A stretch of 64,000 nucleotides of DNA from Streptomyces sp. TG1A-60 (GCF_037201975.1 NZ_CP147520.1:3534001-3598000); one strand, 5' to 3'; positions 8,748 to 17,509 are shown, numbered from the stretch's first letter. Translations and numbers: made by a program. The notes: a model not told the origin generated them from the letters alone.

Positions 8748-9058
8748 GGGCTGCTGGACTACGAGATCACCTCGGCCGCCTTCGGGCTGGCCCGCGGCCG
8801 GCGAGGGGGCAAGCCGAAGATCGCGGAAAGGAGGCCCTGAAGGCGATCACCGACTACCAGACCCTCGCTCTCGACCCGCACCCCACGCTGGTCCTATGGC
8901 AGCGCGTACGCGAACTGTCGAACAACCTCTCCGTCTACGACGCGCATTACGTGGCCCTCGCCGAGAGCTTCGGCGTTCCGCTGATCACCAGCGACGCGAG
9001 GATCGAGCGCAGTGGAGCAGCACGCTGCACGATCGAGACCTTCGAGGCTCCAGCACCT
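8748..9058 (+). pseudogene. Frameshifted VapC-type PIN toxin remnant
   Basis: Two reading frames together give a PIN-domain protein. One begins GLLDYEITSAAFGLARG and stops near 8838. The other continues from EALKAITDYQTLAL through YDAHYVALAESFGVPLITSD and ends around CTIETF. The first catalytic Asp region is missing and the frame changes near 8831, so it is inactive. After about 9058 the frame stays open without similarity to the family. Confidence 0.6.
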
Positions 9059-9314
9059 GACCCCAGCACCAGGGCGGTTTCAGAGTCTTTGGGCCCGACA
9101 CGGCGGTCGGCGGCGCCGGTTCCGGCCACTTCGTACGGCATCGTGGCCGGTCAGCGATGGTGCACCGGCTCGGCAGGAAGATCTCTGGGTATAGTGCAGG
9201 CGTTTCGGAGAACCGGCGGCGGCCCGGAGTGGTCGACCTTACGCGCAACCTCGCGCTCATCGACGCCCGCGACCCTGGCGGACCCCCGATGACCACATCA
9301 CTGAGGAGGCCGGC

Positions 9315-10013
9315 ATGGAACCCGTCACGCTGATCACCGGTGGCTCGACCGGAATCGGCGCCGCCACCGCCCGCGCCCTGCTCAAGCAGGGCCAGCGCGT
9401 GGCCGTCACCGGACGTGACGCGGACAAGCTGGCCTCCTTCGCCGCTTCGGCCGGAGCGGACGGACGGCTGCTGACGATCACCGGCGACACCAGCGACGAG
9501 CACGACGTCGCCTCCGCCGTGCGCCACGTGGTGGACGCGTGGGGCCGGCTGGACAACGTCATCGCCAACGCCGGTTTCTCGCTGCCCGGCAACCTGGAGA
9601 GCCACGCCCCCGAGGACATGCGCGCCATGGTCCTCACCAACGTCCTGGGCCCGGCCCTGCTCGTGCGGGAGGCCCTGCCGCACCTCAGGGAGTCCAAGGG
9701 CCGGATCGTGATCATCGGTTCGGTCGCCGGGGTTCGCAACACGCCCGGCAACCTGTACTCGGTCACCAAGTGGGCCGCGCACGCGCTGGCCGAGAACACC
9801 CGGCTGCTGGTCGGCAAGGACGGGGTCGGCGTGACCGTCGTCGCCCCCGGGGTGGTGGACACCCCGTTCTGGGACCAGCGCGGCGGCACCCCCGAGGCGA
9901 CGCCGTCGATGACCGCCGAGCAGATCGCGGACACGATCGTCTTCGCCGTCAACCAGCCCGCGGGCGTGGACATCAACCACATCACCATGCGGCCGGCCGG
10001 GCAGCTCGGCTGA
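9315..10013 (+). CDS. Short-chain dehydrogenase/reductase (classical SDR)
   Basis: The 232-residue product is a classical SDR. It has the cofactor motif TGGSTGIG at residues 8-15, NANAG in the central strand, catalytic Ser in IIGSVAG, and YSVTK as the Tyr-Lys pair. A basic residue pair after the second strand (GRDADK) favours NADP(H). A good ribosome site, GAGGAGG, precedes the ATG. The substrate is not predictable. It is monocistronic and convergent with the hydroxyphenylglycine operon, separated from it by a strong terminator, so it is probably not part of that cluster. Confidence 0.85.
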   Translation: MEPVTLITGGSTGIGAATARALLKQGQRVAVTGRDADKLASFAASAGADGRLLTITGDTSDEHDVASAVRHVVDAWGRLDNVIANAGFSLPGNLESHAPEDMRAMVLTNVLGPALLVREALPHLRESKGRIVIIGSVAGVRNTPGNLYSVTKWAAHALAENTRLLVGKDGVGVTVVAPGVVDTPFWDQRGGTPEATPSMTAEQIADTIVFAVNQPAGVDINHITMRPAGQLG

Positions 10014-10039
10014 CGCCGCGCTCCCGACAACCATACGAA

Positions 10040-10092
10040 AAGGCGCCCTCGGCCCCCGCCGCGTACCACGCGGTGCGGGCCGAGGGCGCCTT
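10040..10092. terminator. Bidirectional terminator between SDR gene and hmo
   Basis: A 16-bp perfect stem, AAGGCGCCCTCGGCCC (10040-10055) with 10077-10092, has a short internal CCGC/GCGG pairing. A-tracts and T-tracts flank the stem on both sides, fitting termination of two convergent units. Confidence 0.85.
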
Positions 10093-10117
10093 CGGGCGTC
10101 CGGGTGGACGCGCGGCG

Positions 10118-11221
10118 TCAGGCGGAGAGGTGGGCACACCCACACCCGGGAAGGACCACCCCGGACCGCTCGAAGCCGGCCACGGTTGGCGCCCCCATCA
10201 AGGCCATGACCTCCTCAAACTCGCCCATGAGCAGCCGCAGGACGTCCGCGACGCCCTCCGCGCCGGAGTGGGCGAGCCCCCACAGGGCCGGGCGTCCGAC
10301 CATCACCGCGTCCGCGCCCAGGCACAGGGCCTTGGCGATGTCGGCGCCGTGCCGGACCCCGCCGTCGAGGACGACCGCGCACCGCCCGGCGACGGCGTCC
10401 ACGATCTCGGCGAGGGCATCGGGGGCGCTGCGGGAGAAGTCCAGCTGGCGCCCGCCGTGGTTGGAGACGACCAGCCCAGAGACGCCGTGCTTGACGGCCA
10501 GTTCGGCGTCCTCACCGGTGAGCACGCCCTTCAGCACCACGGGCAGGGAGGTCACCTCGCGCAGCCAGGCGAGGTCCTCCCAGGTGATCGAGGCGTCGAA
10601 CTGCTCCTTGGAGTGCCGGGCGATGGCCGACTCCCCGTCCCGGCCGCCGTGCGAGGCGGCCATCACGTCGTGCGCCACATTGACCGCCCGGATGCCCGGG
10701 GGCACCGCGAACCCGTTGGCGGCGTCCCGGGGACGGAACGCCACCCTGGGCGCGTCGATGGTGAGGACCAGCGCGCGGAAACCGGCGGCCCCGGCCCGGC
10801 GGATCAGGTCCACCAGGAGGTCGCGGCGCTTGAGCCAATACAGCTGCAGCCACAGCGGGCCGGTGGCCGCGGCGGCGATGTCCTCCAGCGTCCGGCTCGC
10901 GAACATGCTGACCGTGAACAGGGCGCCGGCCTCACCCGCCGCCCGCGCCGTCGCCACCTCACCCTCCGGGTGGGCGAGTTGGTGGTACGCCATGGGGGCG
11001 ATGCCCAGGGGGGCGGCGAGGTCCGCCCCGAGCAGCTCGGTGCGGGGGTCGCAGTGGGAGACGTCGACGAGACAGCGAGGCCGCAGCCGGATCCGGTCCA
11101 GGGCCTCCCGTCCCGCCGCCAGCATCGACTCGGTGCCGCTGCCACCCGCGAAGAAGTCCCACACCGGTCGCGGCAGCCGCTCCTTGGCCGCTGCCTCGTA
11201 CGCGCGCAGCGCCAGCACCAC
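10118..11221 (-). CDS. hmo: 4-hydroxymandelate oxidase (FMN alpha-hydroxy-acid oxidase)
   Basis: This flavoenzyme of the glycolate/lactate oxidase family (about 367 residues) converts 4-hydroxymandelate to 4-hydroxyphenylglyoxylate, the third step to hydroxyphenylglycine. Visible features are the FMN-barrel entry PVWDFFAGGSGTE, APMAYHQLAHPEGE, the catalytic His-Arg block VVSNHGGRQLDF, and the phosphate-binding LDGGVRHGADIAKAL and ADAVMVGRP. The GTG at 11221 follows GGAGAAAAT. An upstream TTG in the same frame is an alternative. It is the last gene of the operon, 47 nt after the aminotransferase and just before the terminator. The assignment as 4-hydroxymandelate-specific rests on the neighbouring hydroxymandelate synthase. 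Confidence 0.83.
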   Translation of the reverse strand: MVLALRAYEAAAKERLPRPVWDFFAGGSGTESMLAAGREALDRIRLRPRCLVDVSHCDPRTELLGADLAAPLGIAPMAYHQLAHPEGEVATARAAGEAGALFTVSMFASRTLEDIAAAATGPLWLQLYWLKRRDLLVDLIRRAGAAGFRALVLTIDAPRVAFRPRDAANGFAVPPGIRAVNVAHDVMAASHGGRDGESAIARHSKEQFDASITWEDLAWLREVTSLPVVLKGVLTGEDAELAVKHGVSGLVVSNHGGRQLDFSRSAPDALAEIVDAVAGRCAVVLDGGVRHGADIAKALCLGADAVMVGRPALWGLAHSGAEGVADVLRLLMGEFEEVMALMGAPTVAGFERSGVVLPGCGCAHLSA

Positions 11222-11268
11222 ATTTTCTCCGTTCGCCGTACTCGACAAGGGGTTCGGGACACCGGCCG

Positions 11269-12603
11269 TCAGGCGGCGGTGCCGGTGCTCTGCGCGGTGA
11301 TGAAGGCGGCCAGCCTGGCCATGCCCTCGGTGATGGCCTCCGGGCTCTGCGCGCTGCACGACAGGCGCAGTTGGTGGGTGCCGCCGCCGTCCAGGTGGAA
11401 GTCGCTCATCGGCGTCCACAGCACGCCGTAGGCGCGCGCGGACAGCTCCAGGGCCTTGTGGTCGGCGGCGAAGGGCACCGTGACGACGGCGAAGAAGCCG
11501 CCGTCCGGACGGTTCCAGGAGATGCCGAGCTCGGCCCGGCGCTCCGCGGGGAAGTGCCGCTCCAGCTCGTCGAGGAGCGTGTCCATGTTCGTGCGGTAGT
11601 ACGCGATGGCTCCGGCGTTCGCCTCGCGCAGCCGGCAGTCGCTCTCGATGAGCAGTCCGCCGATGACGGCCTGGCTGACGGCCGAGGTGTTGACGGTCGT
11701 CATGCTCTTGATCTTGGACAGCTCGTCGGCGAGCAGCGAGCGCCGGCCGCCCGGGCCGATGACCTCCTGGTCGGCGATGACGTAGCCCACCCGGGCCCCG
11801 GGCAGCGCCGTCTTGGCGAAGGAGCCCAGGTGCACCACGCGGCGGCCCGTGTCGAGGGCCTTGAGCGTGGGGCGGGCGGAGCCGGTCCGTACGAAGAAGC
11901 CGTAGGGGTCGTCCTCCAGGACGAGCAGGTCCTCCTCCTCGGCCACCCGCAGCAAGCGCTCGCGGTCCGGGAGGCTCATGCTGGTGCCGGACGGGTTGCC
12001 GAAGTCCGGGACGACGTAGAAGGCCCGGACACGTTCGCCGGCTTCCCTGGCGGCCCGCACGGCCGCCGACACGGCCTCCGGGCCAGGACCGGCGGGGCCC
12101 TCGGGCACGGGCCGCAACCGGATGCCCAGGAGCCGGGCCACGCCGGTGATGCCCACGTAGCACGGCGAGCTGACCAGCAGCGTGTCCTCGGGAGCGGCGA
12201 AGAGCGCCCGCAGGATGAGGAGCATGGCCTCCTGGCAGCCGGTCGTCACCACGACGGCTTCCGGGGAAACCTCGATCCCCTCGTCGTTGGCGACCGTCCG
12301 GGCGATCAGCTCGTGGATGATCCCGTTGGTGCGGCCGTACTGGAACAGCTGGGTGCGCACCTGGTCGCGCGACCAGCCCAGGGTCTCTTCCAGGTGGCTG
12401 GTGTACGTGTGCAGGTGGCGCGCGAGGTCCTCGGGCTCGAAGTCGCCCTCGGTGGGCCGACCGGGCGCGAAGGAGATGGCCTGCGGGAACCGGCCGACGA
12501 CCTCGTTGAGGAAGTTCATGGCGTCGAGGACCGGGTCGCTGAGCGACCCGTGCAGCTCGTCGAGCGCCAGGGCGTGCGGGGACGGCAGGGCGGCTTGTGT
12601 CAC
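11269..12603 (-). CDS. hpgT: 4-hydroxyphenylglycine transaminase (PLP, HpgT-type)
   Basis: This fold-type I aminotransferase of 444 residues should convert 4-hydroxyphenylglyoxylate to 4-hydroxyphenylglycine, commonly using tyrosine as amino donor, which returns 4-hydroxyphenylpyruvate to the cycle. The PLP-binding Lys is in LGSFAKTALPGARVGY. Other family marks are TTGCQEAML, VPDFGNPSGTSMS and LEDDPYGFF. It resembles the MocR-type aminotransferase domain without a DNA-binding head, as seen in known HpgT proteins. It starts 3 nt after the prephenate dehydrogenase stop, so translation is probably coupled. Confidence 0.82.
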   Translation of the reverse strand: MTQAALPSPHALALDELHGSLSDPVLDAMNFLNEVVGRFPQAISFAPGRPTEGDFEPEDLARHLHTYTSHLEETLGWSRDQVRTQLFQYGRTNGIIHELIARTVANDEGIEVSPEAVVVTTGCQEAMLLILRALFAAPEDTLLVSSPCYVGITGVARLLGIRLRPVPEGPAGPGPEAVSAAVRAAREAGERVRAFYVVPDFGNPSGTSMSLPDRERLLRVAEEEDLLVLEDDPYGFFVRTGSARPTLKALDTGRRVVHLGSFAKTALPGARVGYVIADQEVIGPGGRRSLLADELSKIKSMTTVNTSAVSQAVIGGLLIESDCRLREANAGAIAYYRTNMDTLLDELERHFPAERRAELGISWNRPDGGFFAVVTVPFAADHKALELSARAYGVLWTPMSDFHLDGGGTHQLRLSCSAQSPEAITEGMARLAAFITAQSTGTAA

Positions 12604-12606
12604 CGC

Positions 12607-13515
12607 TCAGACTCCTCTCGGCGCGGCCGCGTAGGCCGTGCTCAGGGTGGGGGCCGCGGTGGGTGCGGGGATCCGGGCCCGGCCCTGTACGCCGCGGACC
12701 AGGGCCGTGGTGAGCCGGTCCGTGTGGACACGCTGCTGCTCCGGCTCGTGGGCGGTGCCCAGGCCCCGCAGGGCGTCGACCACCTGGTACAGGTCCTGGG
12801 CGAAACCGGCGAGGACGTCGGCGACGGCCACGGCGTTGGAGCCGAGGATGTCGGTCCACAGGTCGGCGCTGCCCGCGGCGAGGCGGGTGATGTCCTGCAG
12901 TCCCTGTCCGGCGAGCCCCAGCTGGGACGGGTCGCCGTGCAGTAACTGCCCCGCGAGCAGGCTCGACACCAGGTGCGGGGCGTGCGAGGTGAGCGCCACC
13001 GCGCGGTCGTGCTCGGCATGGGCCATCACGACCGGCCGGGCGCGACACAACTCGGCCAGGCGCCTGGCGCGTTCGACGGTCTGCGCCCGGGTGTGCGCGG
13101 AGGGGGTGAGCACCCAGGGCCGACCGTGGAACAGGTCGTCCCGGGCGGCGAGCGGGCCGGACTGCTCCCGGCCGCCCATGGGGTGCCCGCCGACGAAGCG
13201 GGTCAGGTCGCAGCCGGCCTGGTCCGCTTCCCGCTGGGGCAGTTCCTTGATGCTCGCGGCGTCCGTGAAGTCGTGGGCGAGTCGCCGCAGTTGGTGTTCC
13301 TTCAGCGCCGCCGCGACGTGCCGCGGTGGTACCGCGATGACGGCCAGGTCGACCGGGCTACGAGGTGTTCCTGCGATTCCGGCGCCGAGGTCCGCGGCGG
13401 TGCGCGCCGCTTCCGGGTTCGCGTCGATCAGGTAGGTGGTCACGCCCCGGCCCCGAAGGGCCAGGGCGATCGAGGTACCGATCAGGCCGGTTCCGACCAC
13501 TGCGGCACTTCGCAT
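12607..13515 (-). CDS. Prephenate dehydrogenase dedicated to hydroxyphenylglycine supply; contains a TTA codon
   Basis: The 302-residue product has a Rossmann N-terminus (VGTGLIGTSIALAL) and the TyrA helical C-terminal domain, with the conserved FVGGHPMGGRE loop and the ITRLAAGSADLWTDI segment. It oxidises prephenate to 4-hydroxyphenylpyruvate, the substrate of hydroxymandelate synthase. A cluster-borne copy is usual in hydroxyphenylglycine pathways. The ATG at 13515 overlaps the preceding stop by one base. Leu191 (12943-12945) is encoded by TTA, rare in this GC range, so expression of this gene likely depends on the bldA tRNA. No C-terminal ACT domain is seen, which would fit escape from tyrosine feedback. 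Confidence 0.85.
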   Translation of the reverse strand: MRSAAVVGTGLIGTSIALALRGRGVTTYLIDANPEAARTAADLGAGIAGTPRSPVDLAVIAVPPRHVAAALKEHQLRRLAHDFTDAASIKELPQREADQAGCDLTRFVGGHPMGGREQSGPLAARDDLFHGRPWVLTPSAHTRAQTVERARRLAELCRARPVVMAHAEHDRAVALTSHAPHLVSSLLAGQLLHGDPSQLGLAGQGLQDITRLAAGSADLWTDILGSNAVAVADVLAGFAQDLYQVVDALRGLGTAHEPEQQRVHTDRLTTALVRGVQGRARIPAPTAAPTLSTAYAAAPRGV

Positions 13516-14432
13516 CAGTGGTGGCTCCACAGGAGCGGGAGATACTCGGGGTCGCTGTAGTCGGGGGTGCCCTCGGCGGTGCGCCGCACGAGCACGTCGT
13601 GGTTGTAGTTGACCTGGGTGCCGTCCGAGCGGAAGAAGTCGCGGTAGCGGTTCTCGCCGTCCTGCAGGTGGAAGGAGATGGCGCGGCGCGGGCGGTCGCT
13701 GACGTTGGCACCGCTGCCGTGGTAGGTGCGGCAGTGGTGGAAGTTGACGTGGCCCTTGGGGATGAAGACCGGGATCTTGTTGACCTCGACCCCGTTGAAG
13801 GCCGCGTTGTCCTCCAGCATTTGATCCAGCTCGGAGGAGTCGCGCTCGGCGAAGTGCAGGGAGGTGGCGTCGTTGTCGGCCGTCTCCTTCCACAGGTGGC
13901 TGCCGTCGACCATCGTGATGGTGCCCATCTCCTCACCGCAGTCGTGGAAGGGGATGAACGCGGTCAGCATCCGCTCGGAGGTGGAGGTGGACCAGTAGTG
14001 GCGGTCGAAGTGCCAGGGCACGATGTTCGACTGCTCCTGCGCCACCGGGGGCTTGTAGATGAGCGTCGACTGGAACACCCGGATCTGCTCGGCCTCGGCC
14101 AGGCGCGCGGCGACGGCGCCCAGCAGCGGCTTGCGCAGGATGCGGCCTATGGTGTCGTCCTCGTAGTGGATGTAGTCGTTGTGCCGCTGGACGTCGCCCT
14201 TCTCCGGCTCCCAGTAGGCCAGCTTGGGCGGGCGTACCGGCAGGGTGCGGTCGCGGTGGCCGGCGTAGAAGCGCTCGCTGGCGGCCTCCAGCTGCTCGAC
14301 CTCGTCGTCGGTGAACAGCTTCTTCGACAGGTACCAGCCGTGCTCGGCGTAGAAGACGACGTCCTCGTCGGTCGGGAGCAGCGCGCGCTCCTCGTCGGTG
14401 AGGGTGAAGCTCTGGGCGTCCTGGATGGTCAT
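13515..14432 (-). CDS. Fe(II)/2-oxoglutarate dioxygenase of the phytanoyl-CoA hydroxylase family
   Basis: The 305-residue product has the metal motif HxD in PWHFDRHYW, and the distal His and 2OG-binding Arg in the RTYHGSGANVSDRPRRAISF region. SNIVPWHFD and MTAFIPFHDCG-like strands support the double-stranded beta-helix fold. It probably hydroxylates or desaturates the peptide or a side chain. It is not part of the known hydroxyphenylglycine pathway, so it marks tailoring chemistry. An AAGGAAG ribosome site precedes the ATG. The gene lies between hydroxymandelate synthase and prephenate dehydrogenase within the operon. The substrate is unknown. Confidence 0.8.
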   Translation of the reverse strand: MTIQDAQSFTLTDEERALLPTDEDVVFYAEHGWYLSKKLFTDDEVEQLEAASERFYAGHRDRTLPVRPPKLAYWEPEKGDVQRHNDYIHYEDDTIGRILRKPLLGAVAARLAEAEQIRVFQSTLIYKPPVAQEQSNIVPWHFDRHYWSTSTSERMLTAFIPFHDCGEEMGTITMVDGSHLWKETADNDATSLHFAERDSSELDQMLEDNAAFNGVEVNKIPVFIPKGHVNFHHCRTYHGSGANVSDRPRRAISFHLQDGENRYRDFFRSDGTQVNYNHDVLVRRTAEGTPDYSDPEYLPLLWSHH

Positions 14433-14484
14433 GGTCTTCCTTACAGGTGCGTGGATCGGTGCAGGGACGGCGCGCGGAGCCGGG

Positions 14485-15549
14485 TCAGGAGACGGCCTTC
14501 TCGCGGGCGACCGCCTCGTAGAGCGCCTTGATGTTGCCGCTGCCGAAGGTGCGGGCGCCGTGCCGGTCGATGACCTCCCAGAAGTACGTCTTCCGTACGT
14601 GCTGGGACTGGGTGAAGATCTGGAACACCTGGCCCCAGTGGTCCTCGTCGATCAGGACGTTGGTCCGGCGCAGGTCCTCGACCTGGAGGTTCGGGCGCTC
14701 GAAGCGCTCCTGGAGCTGTTCGTAGTACGAGCCCGGTGTCTGCAGGAAGCTGACGCCCCGCTTCTCCAGGGTCTGCACGGTGCCCACGATGTCGTCGCAG
14801 AGCAGTGCCAGGTGCTGCACACCGGCGCCGCCGTGGCGGGCCAGGAAGGTGTCGATCTGGCCGGGCTCACGGTCGGTGACCGGCTCGATCAGAGTGAAGG
14901 TCACCTTGCCGGACGGGCTCTGGACGACCTTGGAGTCCATGGCCTGGGTGCCGACCTCGATGAACTCCTCGAAGATCTGCGAGAAGCCGAAGACCTTCTC
15001 GTAGAACGCGACCGTGGGGCGCAGCCGGCCGGCGGGCAGGCAGATCGCCGCGTGGTCCACGGTGCTGAGCAGCTCCTCGCCCGCCTCGGGATCGGCGGCG
15101 ATGATGTCCATCACGCCGGGCAGGAAGTGCTCGCGGTCGCCGGTGCGCTGGACGAACCGGTGGGCGACGTCGCCGAAGCCCAGGACCGTGGCGGTGACCA
15201 CCTCGGTGCCGTCCTTGCTGTGGACGGTGGGCTGCTCGACGGCGGTGGCGCCCCGCTCGACGGCCACCTCGAAGGCCTTGGCGGCGTCGCTGACCTCGAA
15301 GGCGATGTTGGCGACACCGTCACCGTGCTGCATCACGTAGGACGCGGCCGGGTGGGTGGGGTTGAGGGCGGAGGTGAGGACGACCTCGATGCCGCCCTGG
15401 CGCAGCAGCAGCGAGCGGTAGTCGGTCTGCCCGGTCTCGGGACCGGCCTGGCCGCAAATACGGAAGCCGAAAGCGGTGCAGAGGTAGAACGCGGACTGCT
15501 GGGCATCTCCGACGTAGAACTCGACGTGGTCTACGGCCCCGATATCCAT
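14485..15549 (-). CDS. hmaS: 4-hydroxymandelate synthase
   Basis: This non-haem iron dioxygenase of the HPPD fold (354 residues) converts 4-hydroxyphenylpyruvate to 4-hydroxymandelate. The iron ligands appear as His in STVDHAAICL, His in GVQHLALL and Glu in YFWEVIDR. The segment FTLIEP carries Thr and Ile where true HPPDs usually have Pro and Asn (PxNEP), the known signature of hydroxymandelate synthases. The C-terminal GSGNIKALYEAV helix is also typical. The ATG at 15549 has AGAAGGG upstream. The ATG 21 nt further upstream lacks a ribosome site and was rejected. It anchors the interpretation of this operon as a hydroxyphenylglycine pathway. Confidence 0.9.
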   Translation of the reverse strand: MDIGAVDHVEFYVGDAQQSAFYLCTAFGFRICGQAGPETGQTDYRSLLLRQGGIEVVLTSALNPTHPAASYVMQHGDGVANIAFEVSDAAKAFEVAVERGATAVEQPTVHSKDGTEVVTATVLGFGDVAHRFVQRTGDREHFLPGVMDIIAADPEAGEELLSTVDHAAICLPAGRLRPTVAFYEKVFGFSQIFEEFIEVGTQAMDSKVVQSPSGKVTFTLIEPVTDREPGQIDTFLARHGGAGVQHLALLCDDIVGTVQTLEKRGVSFLQTPGSYYEQLQERFERPNLQVEDLRRTNVLIDEDHWGQVFQIFTQSQHVRKTYFWEVIDRHGARTFGSGNIKALYEAVAREKAVS

Positions 15550-15648
15550 GCAAAACCCTTCTGTTTTCATGTTCGAGCAGGAGAAAGTCGAGATGTTTTC
15601 AGGGAGTGGCGAGCGGGCGAATCGAGAGATTCGGCCCCGAACATCGCT

Positions 15649-16155
15649 CTAGAGAGTGGAGAACTCGTTCAGCGGCGACCAGACACCGTAGTCGCCCCGA
15701 CGGTAGAGAAGTGGCTCACGCGGGAAGACTGCGGCGCCTTCCACCCGGCCTATGACAAGCCAATGATCGCTCGCCTCGATCGCATTTTCAACCCTGCATT
15801 CCGCAAAGCCGAGCGAGACTTCGATAAGCAGCGGCGCGCCTTCGGCAATATCCGAGGGGCGCCATTCGACATGTGCGAACTTATCCGTGGCCTTGCTCGC
15901 GAACACCTGAGAGGCGTCGCGCCCGGACGAGGAGAGGAAGTTCACCGCGAACGCCTGCGACGAAATGATCGCCGGCAGTGTGCGGGACTCCTTGCCGACG
16001 GAGACCAGCAGCGTCGACGTCGTCGCCGACACCGCGCAGACGGCGTTGCTGGTGAAACCGTACGGCTCACCCTTTCCGTCCGTTGCCGTCACGATGGCGA
16101 TCGGGGTCGGGAACGAGCCAAAGAGTTCGCTGAAGCGTACAGAACCGACGTCCAT
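15649..16155 (-). CDS. NAD(P)H:flavin oxidoreductase (HpaC/FRP small-component type)
   Basis: The 168-residue product is a flavin reductase-like split-barrel protein, with marks FGSFPTPIAIVTATD, TSNAVCAVSATTSTLLVSVGK, AVNFLSSS and GRVEGA. It supplies reduced FMN or FAD to a partner monooxygenase. The obvious partner is the luciferase-like enzyme at 20030-21088 in the same operon. The ATG at 16155 follows GGAGGA with a 5-nt spacer and gives the normal family length; a longer frame upstream lacks such a site. It is separated by about 100 nt from the exporter and from hmaS. Confidence 0.85.
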   Translation of the reverse strand: MDVGSVRFSELFGSFPTPIAIVTATDGKGEPYGFTSNAVCAVSATTSTLLVSVGKESRTLPAIISSQAFAVNFLSSSGRDASQVFASKATDKFAHVEWRPSDIAEGAPLLIEVSLGFAECRVENAIEASDHWLVIGRVEGAAVFPREPLLYRRGDYGVWSPLNEFSTL

Positions 16156-16233
16156 CAAGTTCCTCCGCGGAACAGCTCGTGAATCTTTTTCGGGCAGGCC
16201 GAAGAAACCAACGGCCAGTGATGGTGTTTTTGT

Positions 16234-16263
16234 AACCGTCGCCGCCTCTTCGCGGCGGCGGTT
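16234..16263. repeat. Hairpin overlapping the exporter stop codon
   Basis: A 12-bp stem (16234-16245 with 16252-16263, one G-T pair) has a 6-nt loop. On the minus transcript it is followed by A residues, not U, so it is more likely an mRNA-stabilising or attenuating structure between exporter and flavin reductase than a full terminator. Confidence 0.4.
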
Positions 16264-17509
16264 ATTCCGCGGTCGCGCCCGCGAGAGTCGCCTCACGTGC
16301 GGCGATCGCGCGGCCGAAAGCCCGGATCGTCAGCGGCAGCATGAACGCACTGAACGCGGTGAGCGCCACGGCCAGTATCAGGACGAGTTGTTGCGGTCCC
16401 AGATTGGATCCGGAGGCGGCCACCAGAAGTCCCGCGATGGGCATGGCCAACATATTGAGCAGGTAGAACGGCCCCATCACCTTTCCGAGGTGTTCTTGGG
16501 GAAGGACCTTGATGCGCTGCGTCCGGTTGAAGACGTTGAAGTACGTCACTCCGACCATGGCCGCCACGAACGCCGGGGCGTACAGCAGCATGGAGGAGGC
16601 GAAGCCGATGAGCAGCAGACAGGAGCAGAGCAGGGCGAGGCCGAAGATCCCGAGCATCCGCACGTTGACGTACCGGAGCAGGAACGGGATGACCAGGAGG
16701 TTGACGATCCCCAGCACGCCGATACAGATGTTCAGCAGGGCGAACGCCGACTCCGGGGCGCGGAACACACCCGTGACCAGTGCGACGTTGGCGGCGAGCA
16801 CCACGGCGAAGACCAGGTTGATCGAGAAGTTGAGCGAGGCCAGCAGGACCAGCGGCCTGCTGCGGACCAGCAGGGACCAGCCCAGCCGGAGTTCGGCGAC
16901 GATCTCCGCGGCTCCGCCGCCGCTGCTGGGGATGCGCAGCCCGCGCGGCAGGGGCAGCCAGCAGGCGGCGGCGACGGCGAAGACCGCCGCGGCGGCGCCG
17001 AGCAGCCAGACCTTGTCGATGAACGCCACGCCCAGCATCGCCAGGGCGGGACCGACGGCCATCGCCGAGACCTCCATGCTCTGCACCACGCCCTGGATCT
17101 TGGCCAGTTCGGTGCCCTTGGCCAGCTGGGGCACGACCTTCTCCACGGACATGCGCACCGGCGCCATCAGCAGCGAGAGCAGTGGCGCGGCTGTCATCAG
17201 GATGGGCGTCAGCAGTGAGGGCGCGGCCAGACAGCCGACGAGGGCGCCGCCGAGGACGACGGCCCGGCCGGCCGTGACGACGGAGAACAGCCGCGGCCCG
17301 CCGTCACGGTCGGCGAGGAGACCGGCGAAGGGGTACGCGAGGAGGGCCGGGAGCCACTCGATCGCGTAGGCGAGGCCGAGGGCCGACACATCCTTGGTGT
17401 CCTGGAAGATGAGCAGCGGGATGGCGAACATCACCATCTGCTCGGCAACGACCCCGAGAAGGACACCGCAGGCGAAGAGCCGTCGGTGCAGCACGGATCG
17501 CGTGGTCAT
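16262..17509 (-). CDS. MFS exporter
   Basis: The 415-residue membrane protein has about twelve hydrophobic helices and MFS loops (GLLADRDGGPRL after TM2, QVLPQEHLGKVMGPF-like in the second half). It resembles the macrolide/peptide efflux group (DitE/MefA-like). Within the operon it is likely the product exporter and self-resistance determinant. The ATG at 17509 (MTTRSVLHRR) follows AAGGGAG. A longer frame would add an Arg/Ser-rich, non-membrane leader and overlap the preceding gene, so it was rejected. Confidence 0.82.
   Translation of the reverse strand: MTTRSVLHRRLFACGVLLGVVAEQMVMFAIPLLIFQDTKDVSALGLAYAIEWLPALLAYPFAGLLADRDGGPRLFSVVTAGRAVVLGGALVGCLAAPSLLTPILMTAAPLLSLLMAPVRMSVEKVVPQLAKGTELAKIQGVVQSMEVSAMAVGPALAMLGVAFIDKVWLLGAAAAVFAVAAACWLPLPRGLRIPSSGGGAAEIVAELRLGWSLLVRSRPLVLLASLNFSINLVFAVVLAANVALVTGVFRAPESAFALLNICIGVLGIVNLLVIPFLLRYVNVRMLGIFGLALLCSCLLLIGFASSMLLYAPAFVAAMVGVTYFNVFNRTQRIKVLPQEHLGKVMGPFYLLNMLAMPIAGLLVAASGSNLGPQQLVLILAVALTAFSAFMLPLTIRAFGRAIAAREATLAGATAE

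Noticed and set aside
11371..12945. Long plus-strand open frame antisense to hpgT and pdh
   Set aside because: High-GC shadow of real minus-strand genes: Gly/Arg/Val-rich, no family features, no ribosome site. Many similar long frames occur across the window and were left out for the same reason.
14485..15549. HPPD (homogentisate pathway) as function
   Set aside because: Pro and Asn of HPPD are replaced by Thr and Ile, and the neighbours are hydroxyphenylglycine genes.
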